NCBI GenBank assembly: GCA_014879945.1
Contig: JACSRE010000195.1
Span: forward strand, 1 to 32,231
DNA from: Myxococcus sp.
GTDB lineage: Bacteria > Myxococcota > Myxococcia > Myxococcales > Myxococcaceae
Reading direction: 5' to 3'
Length of the DNA stretch: 32,231 bases
In this document: in pieces, positions 18,278 to 27,417 of the stretch
Layout of the letters: each line of letters begins with the position of its first letter
Position numbering within the stretch: the first letter of the stretch is position 1
Notes under the pieces: model-generated
The model's database searches: none
Told to the model about the DNA's origin: nothing
The model's input: the letters and a program-made list of their open reading frames with translations, nothing else
Made by a program: the position numbers and the translations under genes

Positions 18278-18294
18278 AAACCATTCGTGGGTTT
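18278..18294. promoter_or_regulatory. Inverted repeat in divergent promoter region
   Basis: AAACC and GGTTT form a five-base inverted repeat with a seven-base spacer, inside the gap (18220-18322) between the divergent pseudouridine synthase and pentapeptide-repeat genes. The A-run of this repeat makes it the most AT-rich piece of that gap, as expected for a promoter or operator. No clear -35/-10 pair is visible. It is a weak candidate. Confidence 0.25.
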
Positions 18295-18322
18295 CGCGCG
18301 ACCATGTAGAAGCGGCCCCGTC

Positions 18323-19546
18323 ATGCCCAAGCAGCCGACCATCGAAGACCTCCTGAAGAATGGCAGCAAGCAGTGGAACCAGCTCCGGCGGGACGGCAAG
18401 GTCGCGCTCGACCACACCGGCGCCACGTTCCCCCAGCTCTTCTCGGCCAACGCCGACCTCTCGGGCCTGACGCTCATCGGCTCGGAGTGGGAGAAGTGCG
18501 ATCTGTCGAAGGTGACCTTCAAAGAGGCCGACCTCTCGAACAGCTACTTCCACGGCGGCCGCCTGCAGGACTGCGACTTCCGCGGGGCCAACCTCGAGGG
18601 CGCGACCTTCGAGAAGCTCAAGCTGCTGCGCTGTGACTTCACCGGCGCCAAGGGCCTCGAGGAGCTCGAGTTCGACGACTGCGACATGGACCGCGTGGTG
18701 GGCCTCAACGGCGAGATGGCGCCGCCGCCGCCGCCCCCGCCCGCCGTCGGCATCACCAGTTTCACCCGTGAGCAGCGCGCCGCCGCGATGGCCGCCCAGT
18801 CGCAGGGGCCGGAAGACAGCGACCTGCCGCCGTTCCGCCCCACCGACCCGCCCGGCACGCTCCTGTTCCGCGGGCTCAAGCACGTCGCCAACCCGCCGCC
18901 CTGGGTGCTCGACGTGCCCGGCCTGCGCCCGCCGCTGCCGGTGCGCATGGCCCCCGGCGTCAGCCTCGAGCACCTGTACCGCGAGGCCGTGAAGACGCGC
19001 CTCGAGGGCCGCCGCCCGGTGCCCGACATGCAGGCCCTCGAGAAGGCGAAAGAGGCCATCGCCGCGGGCGCCGCCGACACCGCCATCGCCGTCATGTACA
19101 TGCGGGAAGTGGGCGTCGAGCCCACGCCGTCTGACGCTGCCCTCGCCACCCTCGCCAACGACCTGAGCGCCGCGATGGAGGTGGAAGACGCCACCGGTGA
19201 CGTCGACCCCCGCATCACCGGCGCCATGCTCGAGCTGCGGGCCACCGCCGAGGGCATGGAGCACATCGGCGAGCTGCGCGTGCGCCTGGCGGCCGTGCAG
19301 CTCTTCACCTCGCTGCTCGAGGCCGGCTTCGCGCCCGACAACAACTGGGAAGAGGCGGTCGACTCCCAGGAGCCCTCGCAGGACCTCGCGCACGTCGCCT
19401 CGAACGGCAACCGCGCCGTCCTCAAAGAGGCCTTCGAGGCCTTCGCCGGGCTGCCCGACGAGGTGCGCATGCGCCGCCTCGCCTACCTCGCCGAAGCCAC
19501 CGCGCACGTCGAGGCGATGGCTGGTGGCGAGCCGCAGCCCGCGTGA
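18323..19546 (+). CDS. Pentapeptide-repeat protein with C-terminal helical domain
   Basis: This 407-residue protein has pentapeptide repeats in residues about 42-130 (ANADLSGLTL, EADLSNSYF, GANLEGATF), which form a right-handed beta helix of about 18 repeats. A run of seven prolines (about 134-140) joins it to a 260-residue domain I do not recognise, mostly alpha-helical with Ala/Glu-rich segments. Only the repeat part belongs to a known fold. Pentapeptide proteins can mimic DNA (the Qnr type) or act as scaffolds; the repeat region here is short and not obviously Qnr-like. The start is the first ATG after the divergent gap, with no strong ribosome binding site. The beta-barrel gene follows after 28 bases. 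Confidence 0.85.
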   Translation: MPKQPTIEDLLKNGSKQWNQLRRDGKVALDHTGATFPQLFSANADLSGLTLIGSEWEKCDLSKVTFKEADLSNSYFHGGRLQDCDFRGANLEGATFEKLKLLRCDFTGAKGLEELEFDDCDMDRVVGLNGEMAPPPPPPPAVGITSFTREQRAAAMAAQSQGPEDSDLPPFRPTDPPGTLLFRGLKHVANPPPWVLDVPGLRPPLPVRMAPGVSLEHLYREAVKTRLEGRRPVPDMQALEKAKEAIAAGAADTAIAVMYMREVGVEPTPSDAALATLANDLSAAMEVEDATGDVDPRITGAMLELRATAEGMEHIGELRVRLAAVQLFTSLLEAGFAPDNNWEEAVDSQEPSQDLAHVASNGNRAVLKEAFEAFAGLPDEVRMRRLAYLAEATAHVEAMAGGEPQPA

Positions 19547-19574
19547 CGCAGTCCCCGTCTTTCTCGGAGGCCTC

Positions 19575-20285
19575 ATGAGAGCCCTGGCGTTCGCCGTCAT
19601 GCTGGCAGGTGGAGTGGTGTCTGCGCAGGCCGTCTCGAGTGAGCCCGGCGGCGGCGTCATCGAGGCGCCGGCCGAGACGACGAAGGTGCTCGGGCCCATG
19701 CGCGCCGACGCCCGCTTCACCGTCGACACCGACATTCTGCTCGCCTACGTGAACCTGGGCGTCAACGCCGACCTCGGCATCGTGAAGCTGGGCCCGGGCG
19801 TGCTGGCGGTGGGCGCGGGCCTCGACGTCGGCTTCTGCGGCACGGTGTGTCTGCTCATCGGCGGGCTGCTCAACGGCTCCTACGGCGCGCGCAACTTCTT
19901 CCCCCAGGCCCGCCTGAGCTACCACCTCGAGCTGCCGGCGAAGTCGGGCAACGCCCTGCAGAAGGTCGACGTCTACGGCGTGGTGTTCGCGGGCCTGGTG
20001 GTGTCGTCGATGGGCTTCGCCGGGCAGTACCAGGGCGTGATGGTGAGCGCGACCAGCACCGGCGTGGGGCCCGGCGTCGGCCTGGGCGCGGGCGGCTCCT
20101 ACTTCTTCACCGAGCGCGTCTTCGTCGGGGCCGAGGCGTCGCTGAAGTACGCGGCGGGCCGCTACAACGACGTCGTCACGGTGACGCCGCCCAACTCGAA
20201 CGTCGACTTCCGCTGGCGTGACGAGTACTCGGGTTGGAGCATCTCGGGCCTGAGCGTGCGGCTCTTCCTGGGCTTCAGGATCTAG
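19575..20285 (+). CDS. Outer-membrane beta-barrel-like protein
   Basis: This 236-residue protein has a signal peptide (MRALAFAVMLAGGVVSAQA) and a mature part with alternating hydrophobic and polar residues, Gly and aromatic residues, and the C-terminal pattern ISGLSVRLFLGFRI typical of an outer-membrane barrel's last strand. There is a small Cys pair (FCGTVC). The family and ligand are unknown. The start is supported by GGAGG five bases upstream. The stop codon (20283-20285) is shared in a CTAG with the minus-strand PanD-like gene, so the two genes overlap tail to tail. It probably follows the pentapeptide-repeat gene in the same transcript. Confidence 0.8.
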   Translation: MRALAFAVMLAGGVVSAQAVSSEPGGGVIEAPAETTKVLGPMRADARFTVDTDILLAYVNLGVNADLGIVKLGPGVLAVGAGLDVGFCGTVCLLIGGLLNGSYGARNFFPQARLSYHLELPAKSGNALQKVDVYGVVFAGLVVSSMGFAGQYQGVMVSATSTGVGPGVGLGAGGSYFFTERVFVGAEASLKYAAGRYNDVVTVTPPNSNVDFRWRDEYSGWSISGLSVRLFLGFRI

Positions 20286-20746
20286 CCAGCCGCGGGACTG
20301 CGCCCGGCCTTCTGCTTCTTCTTCGCGCGCTTCGGGCTTGGCGGTTTCACCGCTGCTGCGGCGTCGGCCGGTGCCGCGGCGCCGACCGCCCGGTTCTGCG
20401 CGTCGGTCACCACGCGCTGCGGCTGGTGCTTCTTCGCCTGCTTCTCCTTCATCCACCCGAAGGACGAGAGCGTCACCAGGTCGCCCGGCCGCACCAGCTG
20501 GGCGACGGCGCCTGACACCGCCACCTCGCCCGAGGCCCGGGGCGCGGCCGTCACCGGCGCGGCGAGGCGCGCCCCGTTGGTGACGTCGAGCAGGTCGACC
20601 TTCTCGTGCTCGAGGAAGCCGGCGGCGTCGAGCAGGTCGGCGTCGAGAACCAGGCCGTCGGCCCCGTCGAGCGCCGCGCGGGTGACGACGAGCGACGGCA
20701 CCGTTCCCAGCAGCACCTGACGCAGCGACTTCGAGGTCTCGGCCAT
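20282..20746 (-). CDS. PanD-fold protein lacking the processing serine, with Lys-rich tail
   Basis: This 154-residue protein aligns along its length with aspartate 1-decarboxylase PanD: ALDGADGLVLDADLLDAAGFLE, VTNGARL and VRPGDLVTLSSF match PanD blocks. In PanD, Gly24-Ser25 is cleaved to make the pyruvoyl cofactor; here the aligned pair is Asp30-Gly31. Other PanD active-site positions are also changed: Lys9 is Thr15, Thr57 is Ala63 and Tyr58 is Pro64; Arg54 is kept (Arg60). These comparisons use the E. coli sequence from memory. It is therefore probably not a decarboxylase. Residues 123-154 are an Ala/Pro/Lys tail (SPKRAKKKQK) resembling histone H1 tails. The ATG at 20746 has AAGGAG nine bases upstream; an upstream ATG at 20785 lacks one. 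It is last in a minus-strand gene run. Confidence 0.8.
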   Translation of the reverse strand: MAETSKSLRQVLLGTVPSLVVTRAALDGADGLVLDADLLDAAGFLEHEKVDLLDVTNGARLAAPVTAAPRASGEVAVSGAVAQLVRPGDLVTLSSFGWMKEKQAKKHQPQRVVTDAQNRAVGAAAPADAAAAVKPPSPKRAKKKQKAGRSPAAG

Positions 20747-20814
20747 GACGGGCGGCTCCTTCGGGGAATCGAACGAGAGGGCCATAGGCCAGAAGGGCGC
20801 CAGCAGGTAGCCGT

Positions 20815-21822
20815 TCAGCGTCGGCGCGAGCGGCGAGGGCGTGGCGCGGCGGCCTGCCCGAAGAGGTCGAGCTGCAGCGTCTCGGTGACGGCGCGGGCGA
20901 ACAGGCCCTCTCTACGCAGCCCAGCCGCCAGCTCGTCGGCGAACCCGAACAAGGTGATGACCTCGCGCGCGCCCGAGGCCCGCGCGAAGGCCACCAGCGA
21001 GGGGTAGTCGGCGTGGTCCGAGACGGGGAAGGCCACGTCGGCGCCGGCGCGCCTGGCGCCCCACGCCTCGAGCGCCCAGCCCGTCAGCACCGCGGTGGCC
21101 ACCGGCCCCACGTCGCGCGGCCGGTGCTTCTTGAAGGGCGGGAAGAGGCCGACCTCTCCCGCTTCGAAGGTGCCCTCGAAGCGCCGCGCGTCGATGGGCA
21201 CGCCGAGGTCGGCGTAGAGCGCCGAGATGGCGTGAATCGACTCGTGCGCCGCCACCTTGAGGCCGCGCGCGGCGAGCTGCTGAATCGACTCCTGGCTCTT
21301 TCCCAGCGAGTAGGCCAGCAGCACCGGCCGCACCCCTTGAAGGAGGTGTCGCCGGCACCACGCCGCCACCTCGTCGTAGACCTGCTCCCGCGGCGGGAAG
21401 CGGTACTTCGGGTGGCCGAAGGTCGACTCCATGATGAGCGTGTCGCAGTCGGGCACCTCGGCGCGCGTGGCGGTGAGGAACGCGCCGGGGCTGAAGTCAC
21501 CGGTGTAGACGATGCGGTGGCCGTCGGGCCGCGTCACCCGCACCTGCGCCGCGCCCAGCACGTGGCCCGCGGGGAAGAGCTCGAGGGTGAGGTCTCCGAG
21601 GGCCCAGGGCTGCCGGTAGGCGAGCGGCACGGTGACGTCGATGGCGCCGACGCGGTGCTGCATCAGCGTCAGCGTCTCGCGGGTGCCGATGGCGCGCGCG
21701 TGGCGGGCGATGTGGTCGGTGTGCGCGTGCGAGACGAAGCTCACCTCGGCCTGGCGGCGCGCGTCGAACCACAACGCCGCGCCCTGCAGCTTGAGGCCGC
21801 CTTTGAGCCAGTCGACAGGCAT
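20815..21822 (-). CDS. Metallo-beta-lactamase exonuclease-like protein (ligase-associated type)
   Basis: This 335-residue protein has the metallo-beta-lactamase motif SHAHTDH (His32, His34, Asp36, His37), then FPAGHVLGAAQV, YTGDFSPG, and the beta-CASP-type later blocks LLAYSLGKSQESIQQL and FPVSDHADYPSL. This is the pattern of DNA-processing exonucleases encoded beside ATP-dependent DNA ligase and an Lhr-like helicase in many bacteria; neither is in this window. The C-terminal 20 residues are Arg-rich (RPRRSRRR), possibly DNA-binding. It sits 36 bases after the HPr-kinase-like gene and 68 before the PanD-like gene, in the same direction. RNA processing instead of DNA processing cannot be excluded. 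Confidence 0.88.
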   Translation of the reverse strand: MPVDWLKGGLKLQGAALWFDARRQAEVSFVSHAHTDHIARHARAIGTRETLTLMQHRVGAIDVTVPLAYRQPWALGDLTLELFPAGHVLGAAQVRVTRPDGHRIVYTGDFSPGAFLTATRAEVPDCDTLIMESTFGHPKYRFPPREQVYDEVAAWCRRHLLQGVRPVLLAYSLGKSQESIQQLAARGLKVAAHESIHAISALYADLGVPIDARRFEGTFEAGEVGLFPPFKKHRPRDVGPVATAVLTGWALEAWGARRAGADVAFPVSDHADYPSLVAFARASGAREVITLFGFADELAAGLRREGLFARAVTETLQLDLFGQAAAPRPRRSRRR

Positions 21823-21858
21823 GGAGAGCGCCCGGTCTGCACCAGCCGGCCAGCGATG

Positions 21859-22626
21859 TCACCCCTGGGCGGGCAGGCGCAGCGCCTCGCGCACGAAGGC
21901 GCCCACCGCGACGTCCTTGCGGAAGGCCAGGGTGCCCAGGCGCACCTGCGAGAGGAAGGTGAGCACCCGGCGGTTCACCTCGCTGCGCGGCAGCGCGAAC
22001 ACCGCGCCGTCGAAGCACTGCGAGGTGGCCAGCTGTGCCGCGGCGAGGGGCGCCAGGGGCCCCAGCGCCTCGTGGGGCGCCTTCTCGAGCGCGACGAAGA
22101 GCCTCGCCGGTAGCCGCCCCGGCTGGCCCACGTTGTCGGCGTCGGAGCGGAAGGGCGTGCCGGCCACCGTGCCGTCACCGTAGAGCTGCACGATCTCATC
22201 GGTCATCAACTGAAGGCCCGCTTCCCGGCACAGCCGCGACAAGGTGGACTTGCCGTCGCCGCTCTTGCCCGAGGCCACCAGCACCTGCGCCCCGTCGGTG
22301 ACGGCCGCCGCGTGAACCAGCAGCGCGCCGCGGCGCGTGGCCACCAGGTACCAGGCCAGCCGCAGCACCAGCTCGCCCTGGAACATGCCGTCGGGCACCT
22401 CGACGTCCAGCCGGTCGCCCTCGAGCAGGTAGCGGCAGCGGCCCAGCGGGCCCTCGGCGACGGGCGCGTGCTCCGGGAGGACCGGGTGGCGGGTGATGAC
22501 GAGGTCGGGCCGCTCGACCGACGGCACCGAGAACGCGCCCAGGTGCACCCGCGGCCTCGACATGTCGGCGAGGGTCGCCTCGACGCGAATGACGGCGCCG
22601 CCACAGTCGAAGTCGAAGGAGCGCAC
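21859..22626 (-). CDS. HPr-kinase-like P-loop protein
   Basis: This 255-residue protein resembles the kinase domain of HPr kinase/phosphorylase: LVHAAAV (His105), then the P-loop SGKSGDGKST at 119-128 and TDE (Asp143, Glu144) at the position of the HPr kinase acidic pair. The first 90 residues form a beta-rich part with no clear match. Many such stand-alone homologues exist next to peptide-modification or polysaccharide genes and phosphorylate unknown partners; no PTS HPr gene is seen here. The start is GTG at 22626 with GGAG eight bases upstream. Only four bases separate it from the deacetylase-like gene, so cotranscription is almost certain. Confidence 0.85.
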   Translation of the reverse strand: MRSFDFDCGGAVIRVEATLADMSRPRVHLGAFSVPSVERPDLVITRHPVLPEHAPVAEGPLGRCRYLLEGDRLDVEVPDGMFQGELVLRLAWYLVATRRGALLVHAAAVTDGAQVLVASGKSGDGKSTLSRLCREAGLQLMTDEIVQLYGDGTVAGTPFRSDADNVGQPGRLPARLFVALEKAPHEALGPLAPLAAAQLATSQCFDGAVFALPRSEVNRRVLTFLSQVRLGTLAFRKDVAVGAFVREALRLPAQG

Positions 22627-22630
22627 CGTG

Positions 22631-23334
22631 CTAGCTCCAGGGCTCGAGCTGAACGTCGCGGGCCTCGAGCAGGGCCCTGGCCTCGGGCGCGCAGAAGGTC
22701 GCCAGCTCGACCTCGCGCTGCGCCGCGTAGCCGCTCGTCACCACGCTCGGGGTGAAGCCCGGGTGGCACATCAGCTCGATGAGGCCGACGCTGGGCAGGG
22801 TGTCGAGGGTGCGCGCCAGCTGCTGCGGCGTCCACCAGGGCTCGGCGCCGGCGTCGCCGAGGAAGACGTCGTTGGTGCGCACCCCGCGGGCCTTGAGCGT
22901 CTGGCGCATGGCGTCGTCGATGCTGCGCACCGAAAGGCCCCGCGCCTTCGCCACCGTCGCGAGCCCCTCGAGCACCGCGGGGTGGCGGTGCAGGTGCTTG
23001 TGCACGTCGACGTGGGTGGCCGCGCGCCCCAGCAGCGCCTCGAGCCGCTCGAGCTGCGCGTGCACCTCGGCCACCACGAAGGCGGCCTCGAGCGTGCCCG
23101 CGTCGCGCTCGACGAACGCGTGGCCCGGGCGGCTCAGCGACGGCCAGCGCGCGAGGTTCAGGTGCAGCCCCACCGACAGGCCGTCGGCGAGCGCGGCCGC
23201 GTCTTCGCTGTGCGGGGTGTTCACCATCATGGTGGTGCTCGACACCACGCCCTCGCGCATCGCCTTGACGATGCCGCGCGAGACGGCCGGGTCGTAGCCG
23301 AAGTCGTCGGCGTTCAAGATGACGCGCCGGGGCC

Positions 23335-23338
<4 letters not shown>
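22631..23338 (-). CDS. YdjC/ChbG-like carbohydrate deacetylase
   Basis: This 235-residue protein carries the YdjC family motifs: NADDFGYD (Asp11, Asp12) near the N-terminus, GLHLNL (His59), and VDVHKHLHRHP (His113, His117), which bind the divalent metal. Known members deacetylate N-acetylated sugars such as chitooligosaccharides, or act in hopanoid head-group steps; the substrate here is not set. The ATG at 23338 overlaps the kinase stop by four bases (ATGA), so translation is coupled. The frame is open far upstream but that part lies inside the kinase gene and is a shadow. It has no signal peptide, so it is cytoplasmic. Confidence 0.9.
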
Positions 23339-25467
<2,129 letters not shown>

Positions 25468-25999
25468 GGAAGGCGAACCGTAGGAGCACTTGCGCGTGGT
25501 GTCACTCGTCGAAGCGGGTGAGGGCGGCAGGCGCTCGAGCCGATCACACGCGCGGCGTTCCAGCGTCGGCGAGCGAACACGGCCGGTCGGAGGCAGGCGA
25601 CCCCTGCTCGACGATGAACACAGCGCCTGGCTGAAGGGAGAGCTCGCGGTCCGTCTCCTCGCCTGCCACTGGGCGCCCCCGTCTCTGCCGTGCGCTCCGC
25701 CCAGCGTGCAGCGCTCCGCAACGCCGCCGCCGCCGGCCGACGGAGGACCGGCTACGACCCCTGCGCGTTGACGCCGGGGCCGCGCGCCTGGCTCCTCGCA
25801 GCGCGACCGCCTCCTTTCGTCGCGCTGATCAGGCGCGCCTCAAGGGACCAGCGCACCCGTCATGAGCGGTGCGTGCTCGTGGAGTTCGGAGGGCATCCAC
25901 GTTCAGGCTTTGTTGAAGGTTGGGTGGCGAGGAAATTCGGCGCGGTTACATCCGCGCGGTCTGCGCGTCGCAGCGAACCCCTCACCCGGAGATTCACAC
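25468..25999. other. Intergenic region of 532 bases between divergent genes
   Basis: No gene is visible in this gap between the kinase start (minus) and the FAS1 start (plus). The frames that stay open on both strands code for Arg/Ser/Pro-rich translations without homology, signals or ribosome binding sites. The right part, from about 25895 to 25951, is less GC-rich than the rest and should hold the FAS1 promoter. The left part may hold the promoter of the kinase operon. No tRNA-like or riboswitch-like fold stands out by eye; a small regulatory RNA cannot be excluded. Confidence 0.6.
25940..25957. promoter_or_regulatory. Inverted repeat upstream of the FAS1 gene
   Basis: GCGCGG and CCGCGC form a perfect six-base inverted repeat around the core TTACAT, 42 bases before the FAS1 ATG. 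The TTACAT core is a fair -10-like hexamer, so the repeat would overlap the promoter and act as an operator. No clear -35 element is seen at the right distance. It is a candidate only. Confidence 0.35.
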
Positions 26000-26521
26000 A
26001 TGAAGAAGCTGCTCGTCGTTGCCACCATCGCGGTGGCGTCGGTTTCGTTTGCCCAGAAGAAGGACATGAAGGCGCCGGAGGCCGCGAAAGAGGCTCCCGC
26101 GGCGGCGACGAAGGACCTCGTCGACACGGCCGTCGCAGCGGGCTCCTTCACCACCCTCGCGGCTGCGCTCAAGGAGGCGGGCCTCATCGAGACACTGAAG
26201 GGAAAGGGGCCGTTCACCGTCTTCGCGCCGACGGACGAGGCCTTCGCGAAGATCGCCAAGAAGGACCTCGACGCGCTGCTGAAGGACAAGAAGAAGCTGA
26301 CCGCGGTGCTGACGTACCACGTGGTTGGTGGCTCGGTGATGGCGGCCGACGTCGTGAAGATGAAGGACGGCAGCAAGGTGAAGACGGTGGAGGGGCGTGA
26401 GTTCACGGTCGGCCTCAAGGACGGCAAGGTCACGGTCGACGGAGCGAACGTCGTCAAGACCGACATCGCCGCGTCGAACGGCGTCATTCACGTCATCGAC
26501 ACCGTCATCATGCCCAGGTGA
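26000..26521 (+). CDS. Secreted FAS1 (fasciclin) domain protein
   Basis: This 173-residue protein has a clear signal peptide ([18 protein letters not shown]), a short Lys/Ala/Glu linker (about 20-37) and one FAS1 domain with both conserved blocks: [10 protein letters not shown] (H1) and the C-terminal [13 protein letters not shown] (H2). FAS1 proteins are extracellular or cell-surface adhesion-type domains. The start has GGAG eight bases upstream. It stands alone: a 532-base gap lies before it and two hairpins follow it, so it is probably a single-gene transcript. The Lys-rich content and lower GC of the reading frame stand out from its neighbours, consistent with high expression. Confidence 0.95.
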   Translation: MKKLLVVATIAVASVSFAQKKDMKAPEAAKEAPAAATKDLVDTAVAAGSFTTLAAALKEAGLIETLKGKGPFTVFAPTDEAFAKIAKKDLDALLKDKKKLTAVLTYHVVGGSVMAADVVKMKDGSKVKTVEGREFTVGLKDGKVTVDGANVVKTDIAASNGVIHVIDTVIMPR

Positions 26522-26576
26522 CGAGCTGACTCGTCGCGTGAGGGCCCGGACTCCTCTCGGAGGGCCGGGGCTCTTC
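26520..26576 (+). terminator. Tandem hairpins after the FAS1 gene
   Basis: GACGAG-CTGA-CTCGTC (26520-26535) is a perfect six-base stem with a four-base loop, starting inside the stop codon. A second, larger hairpin pairs CCCGG and CTCC (26545-26554) with GGAG and CCGGG (26559-26569) around loop TCTC, with a small internal bulge, and is followed by CTCTTC. The pair resembles an intrinsic terminator with a weak T-tract, as usual in high-GC bacteria. Confidence 0.55.
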
Positions 26577-26681
26577 ACGTCCACGCAGACGGGGCCCGAG
26601 AGGGCGCGGAACTCCGCCCCGAGGCCCCTGCGTGGCGCCCGCGCCCCTCATCAAGCGCAGGCCCCGTAGTACCCTCGCGGC

Positions 26682-27338
26682 GTGCGTCACCTCGGGCTCG
26701 TCGTCGTGCTGGCGTGCGGGTGCGGCGTGGGGCCTTTCACGCCGGTGGACGCGCGGCCGCTGCTGCTGCCGTTGTCGGTGGACGCGTCGGGCACCGGCAC
26801 CCGGCTCGCCCTGCGCGTCTTCGGCGTGCCGGGGGTCGAAGAGCCGCCCGTCATCGGCCCCGGGGGGCTGGTGGCGTCGTTCGCGTGGGGTGGCGCCTCG
26901 CCGGGTGAGCCGTTCGGCGCGCGGCTGGTCGTGGTCGAGACCACCACGAGCCGCGGGTGGCTCTTCCTCCAGGTGGCGGTGGACGGCGGGGTGGTGGAGT
27001 CGAACCGGGTGCGCGTCGACGCCCCCGGCGCTGCGTCGGCCGAAGCGCCGTCGGTGCCGCAGCTGGTGCCGTGGGCGACCGCGCCGATGACGAGCGTGCT
27101 CCTGGTGGCGGAGGACTTCGGGAGCGGTCGGCTGGTCGACGCCCAGGGCCGCGCCCTGCCCGACGGCTCGGTGCGGTGTGAGCGGCCCGGGCCGCCGGCG
27201 CTCCGCGGCGCGAGCATGGAGTGCTTCGTCACCCGCCAGGCGCCGCTCGAGACGACGGGCTACGCCGGGCGCTCGGTGCGGGCGGTGGTGCAGACCCGCG
27301 CAGGGCCGGTGTTGACCCCCGAGGTCGCCCTGCCCTGA
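26682..27338 (+). CDS. Putative lipoprotein of unknown function
   Basis: This 218-residue protein starts at GTG and has a short hydrophobic leader with a lipobox-like VLAC (Cys12), followed by CGVGPF and a beta-rich domain of no recognised family. Four further cysteines are present (Cys14 in the leader region, Cys168 and others near the C-terminus around RCERPGPP and MECFVTR). The very short n-region (VRH) is less typical, so lipidation is probable but not certain. No good ribosome binding site precedes the GTG. It lies between the FAS1 terminator and the xanthine dehydrogenase genes, 79 bases upstream of xdhA, with no evident link to either. Confidence 0.65.
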   Translation: MRHLGLVVVLACGCGVGPFTPVDARPLLLPLSVDASGTGTRLALRVFGVPGVEEPPVIGPGGLVASFAWGGASPGEPFGARLVVVETTTSRGWLFLQVAVDGGVVESNRVRVDAPGAASAEAPSVPQLVPWATAPMTSVLLVAEDFGSGRLVDAQGRALPDGSVRCERPGPPALRGASMECFVTRQAPLETTGYAGRSVRAVVQTRAGPVLTPEVALP

Positions 27339-27380
27339 GGGCGGCCCCTGCGCTGGTGCGTCATGGCCCCAGAGCGCGAT

Positions 27381-27403
27381 GGCCCGACGGGCCCAGCTGG
27401 GCC
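27381..27403. promoter_or_regulatory. Overlapping palindromes just before xdhA
   Basis: Two overlapping dyads lie 15 bases before the xdhA ATG (27418): GGCCC-GAC-GGGCC (27381-27393) and the perfect 14-base palindrome GGCCCAGCTGGGCC (27390-27403). They share the central GGCC bases, so only one can fold at a time. They could be an operator for xdhAB, an RNA structure affecting its translation, or a terminator for the preceding gene without a T-tract. If xdhA starts at 27379 instead, they lie inside the coding sequence. Confidence 0.35.
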
Positions 27404-27417
27404 AATCTCTGCCCCCG

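Noticed and set aside
20282-20746. Ordinary aspartate 1-decarboxylase (panD)
   Set aside because: The Gly-Ser processing site and most catalytic positions are changed, so a panD symbol would mislead.
25490-25771. Small gene of 93 codons in the gap before the FAS1 gene
   Set aside because: No ribosome binding site, no signal or membrane segment and an Arg/Ser/Pro-rich composition typical of non-coding GC-rich DNA.
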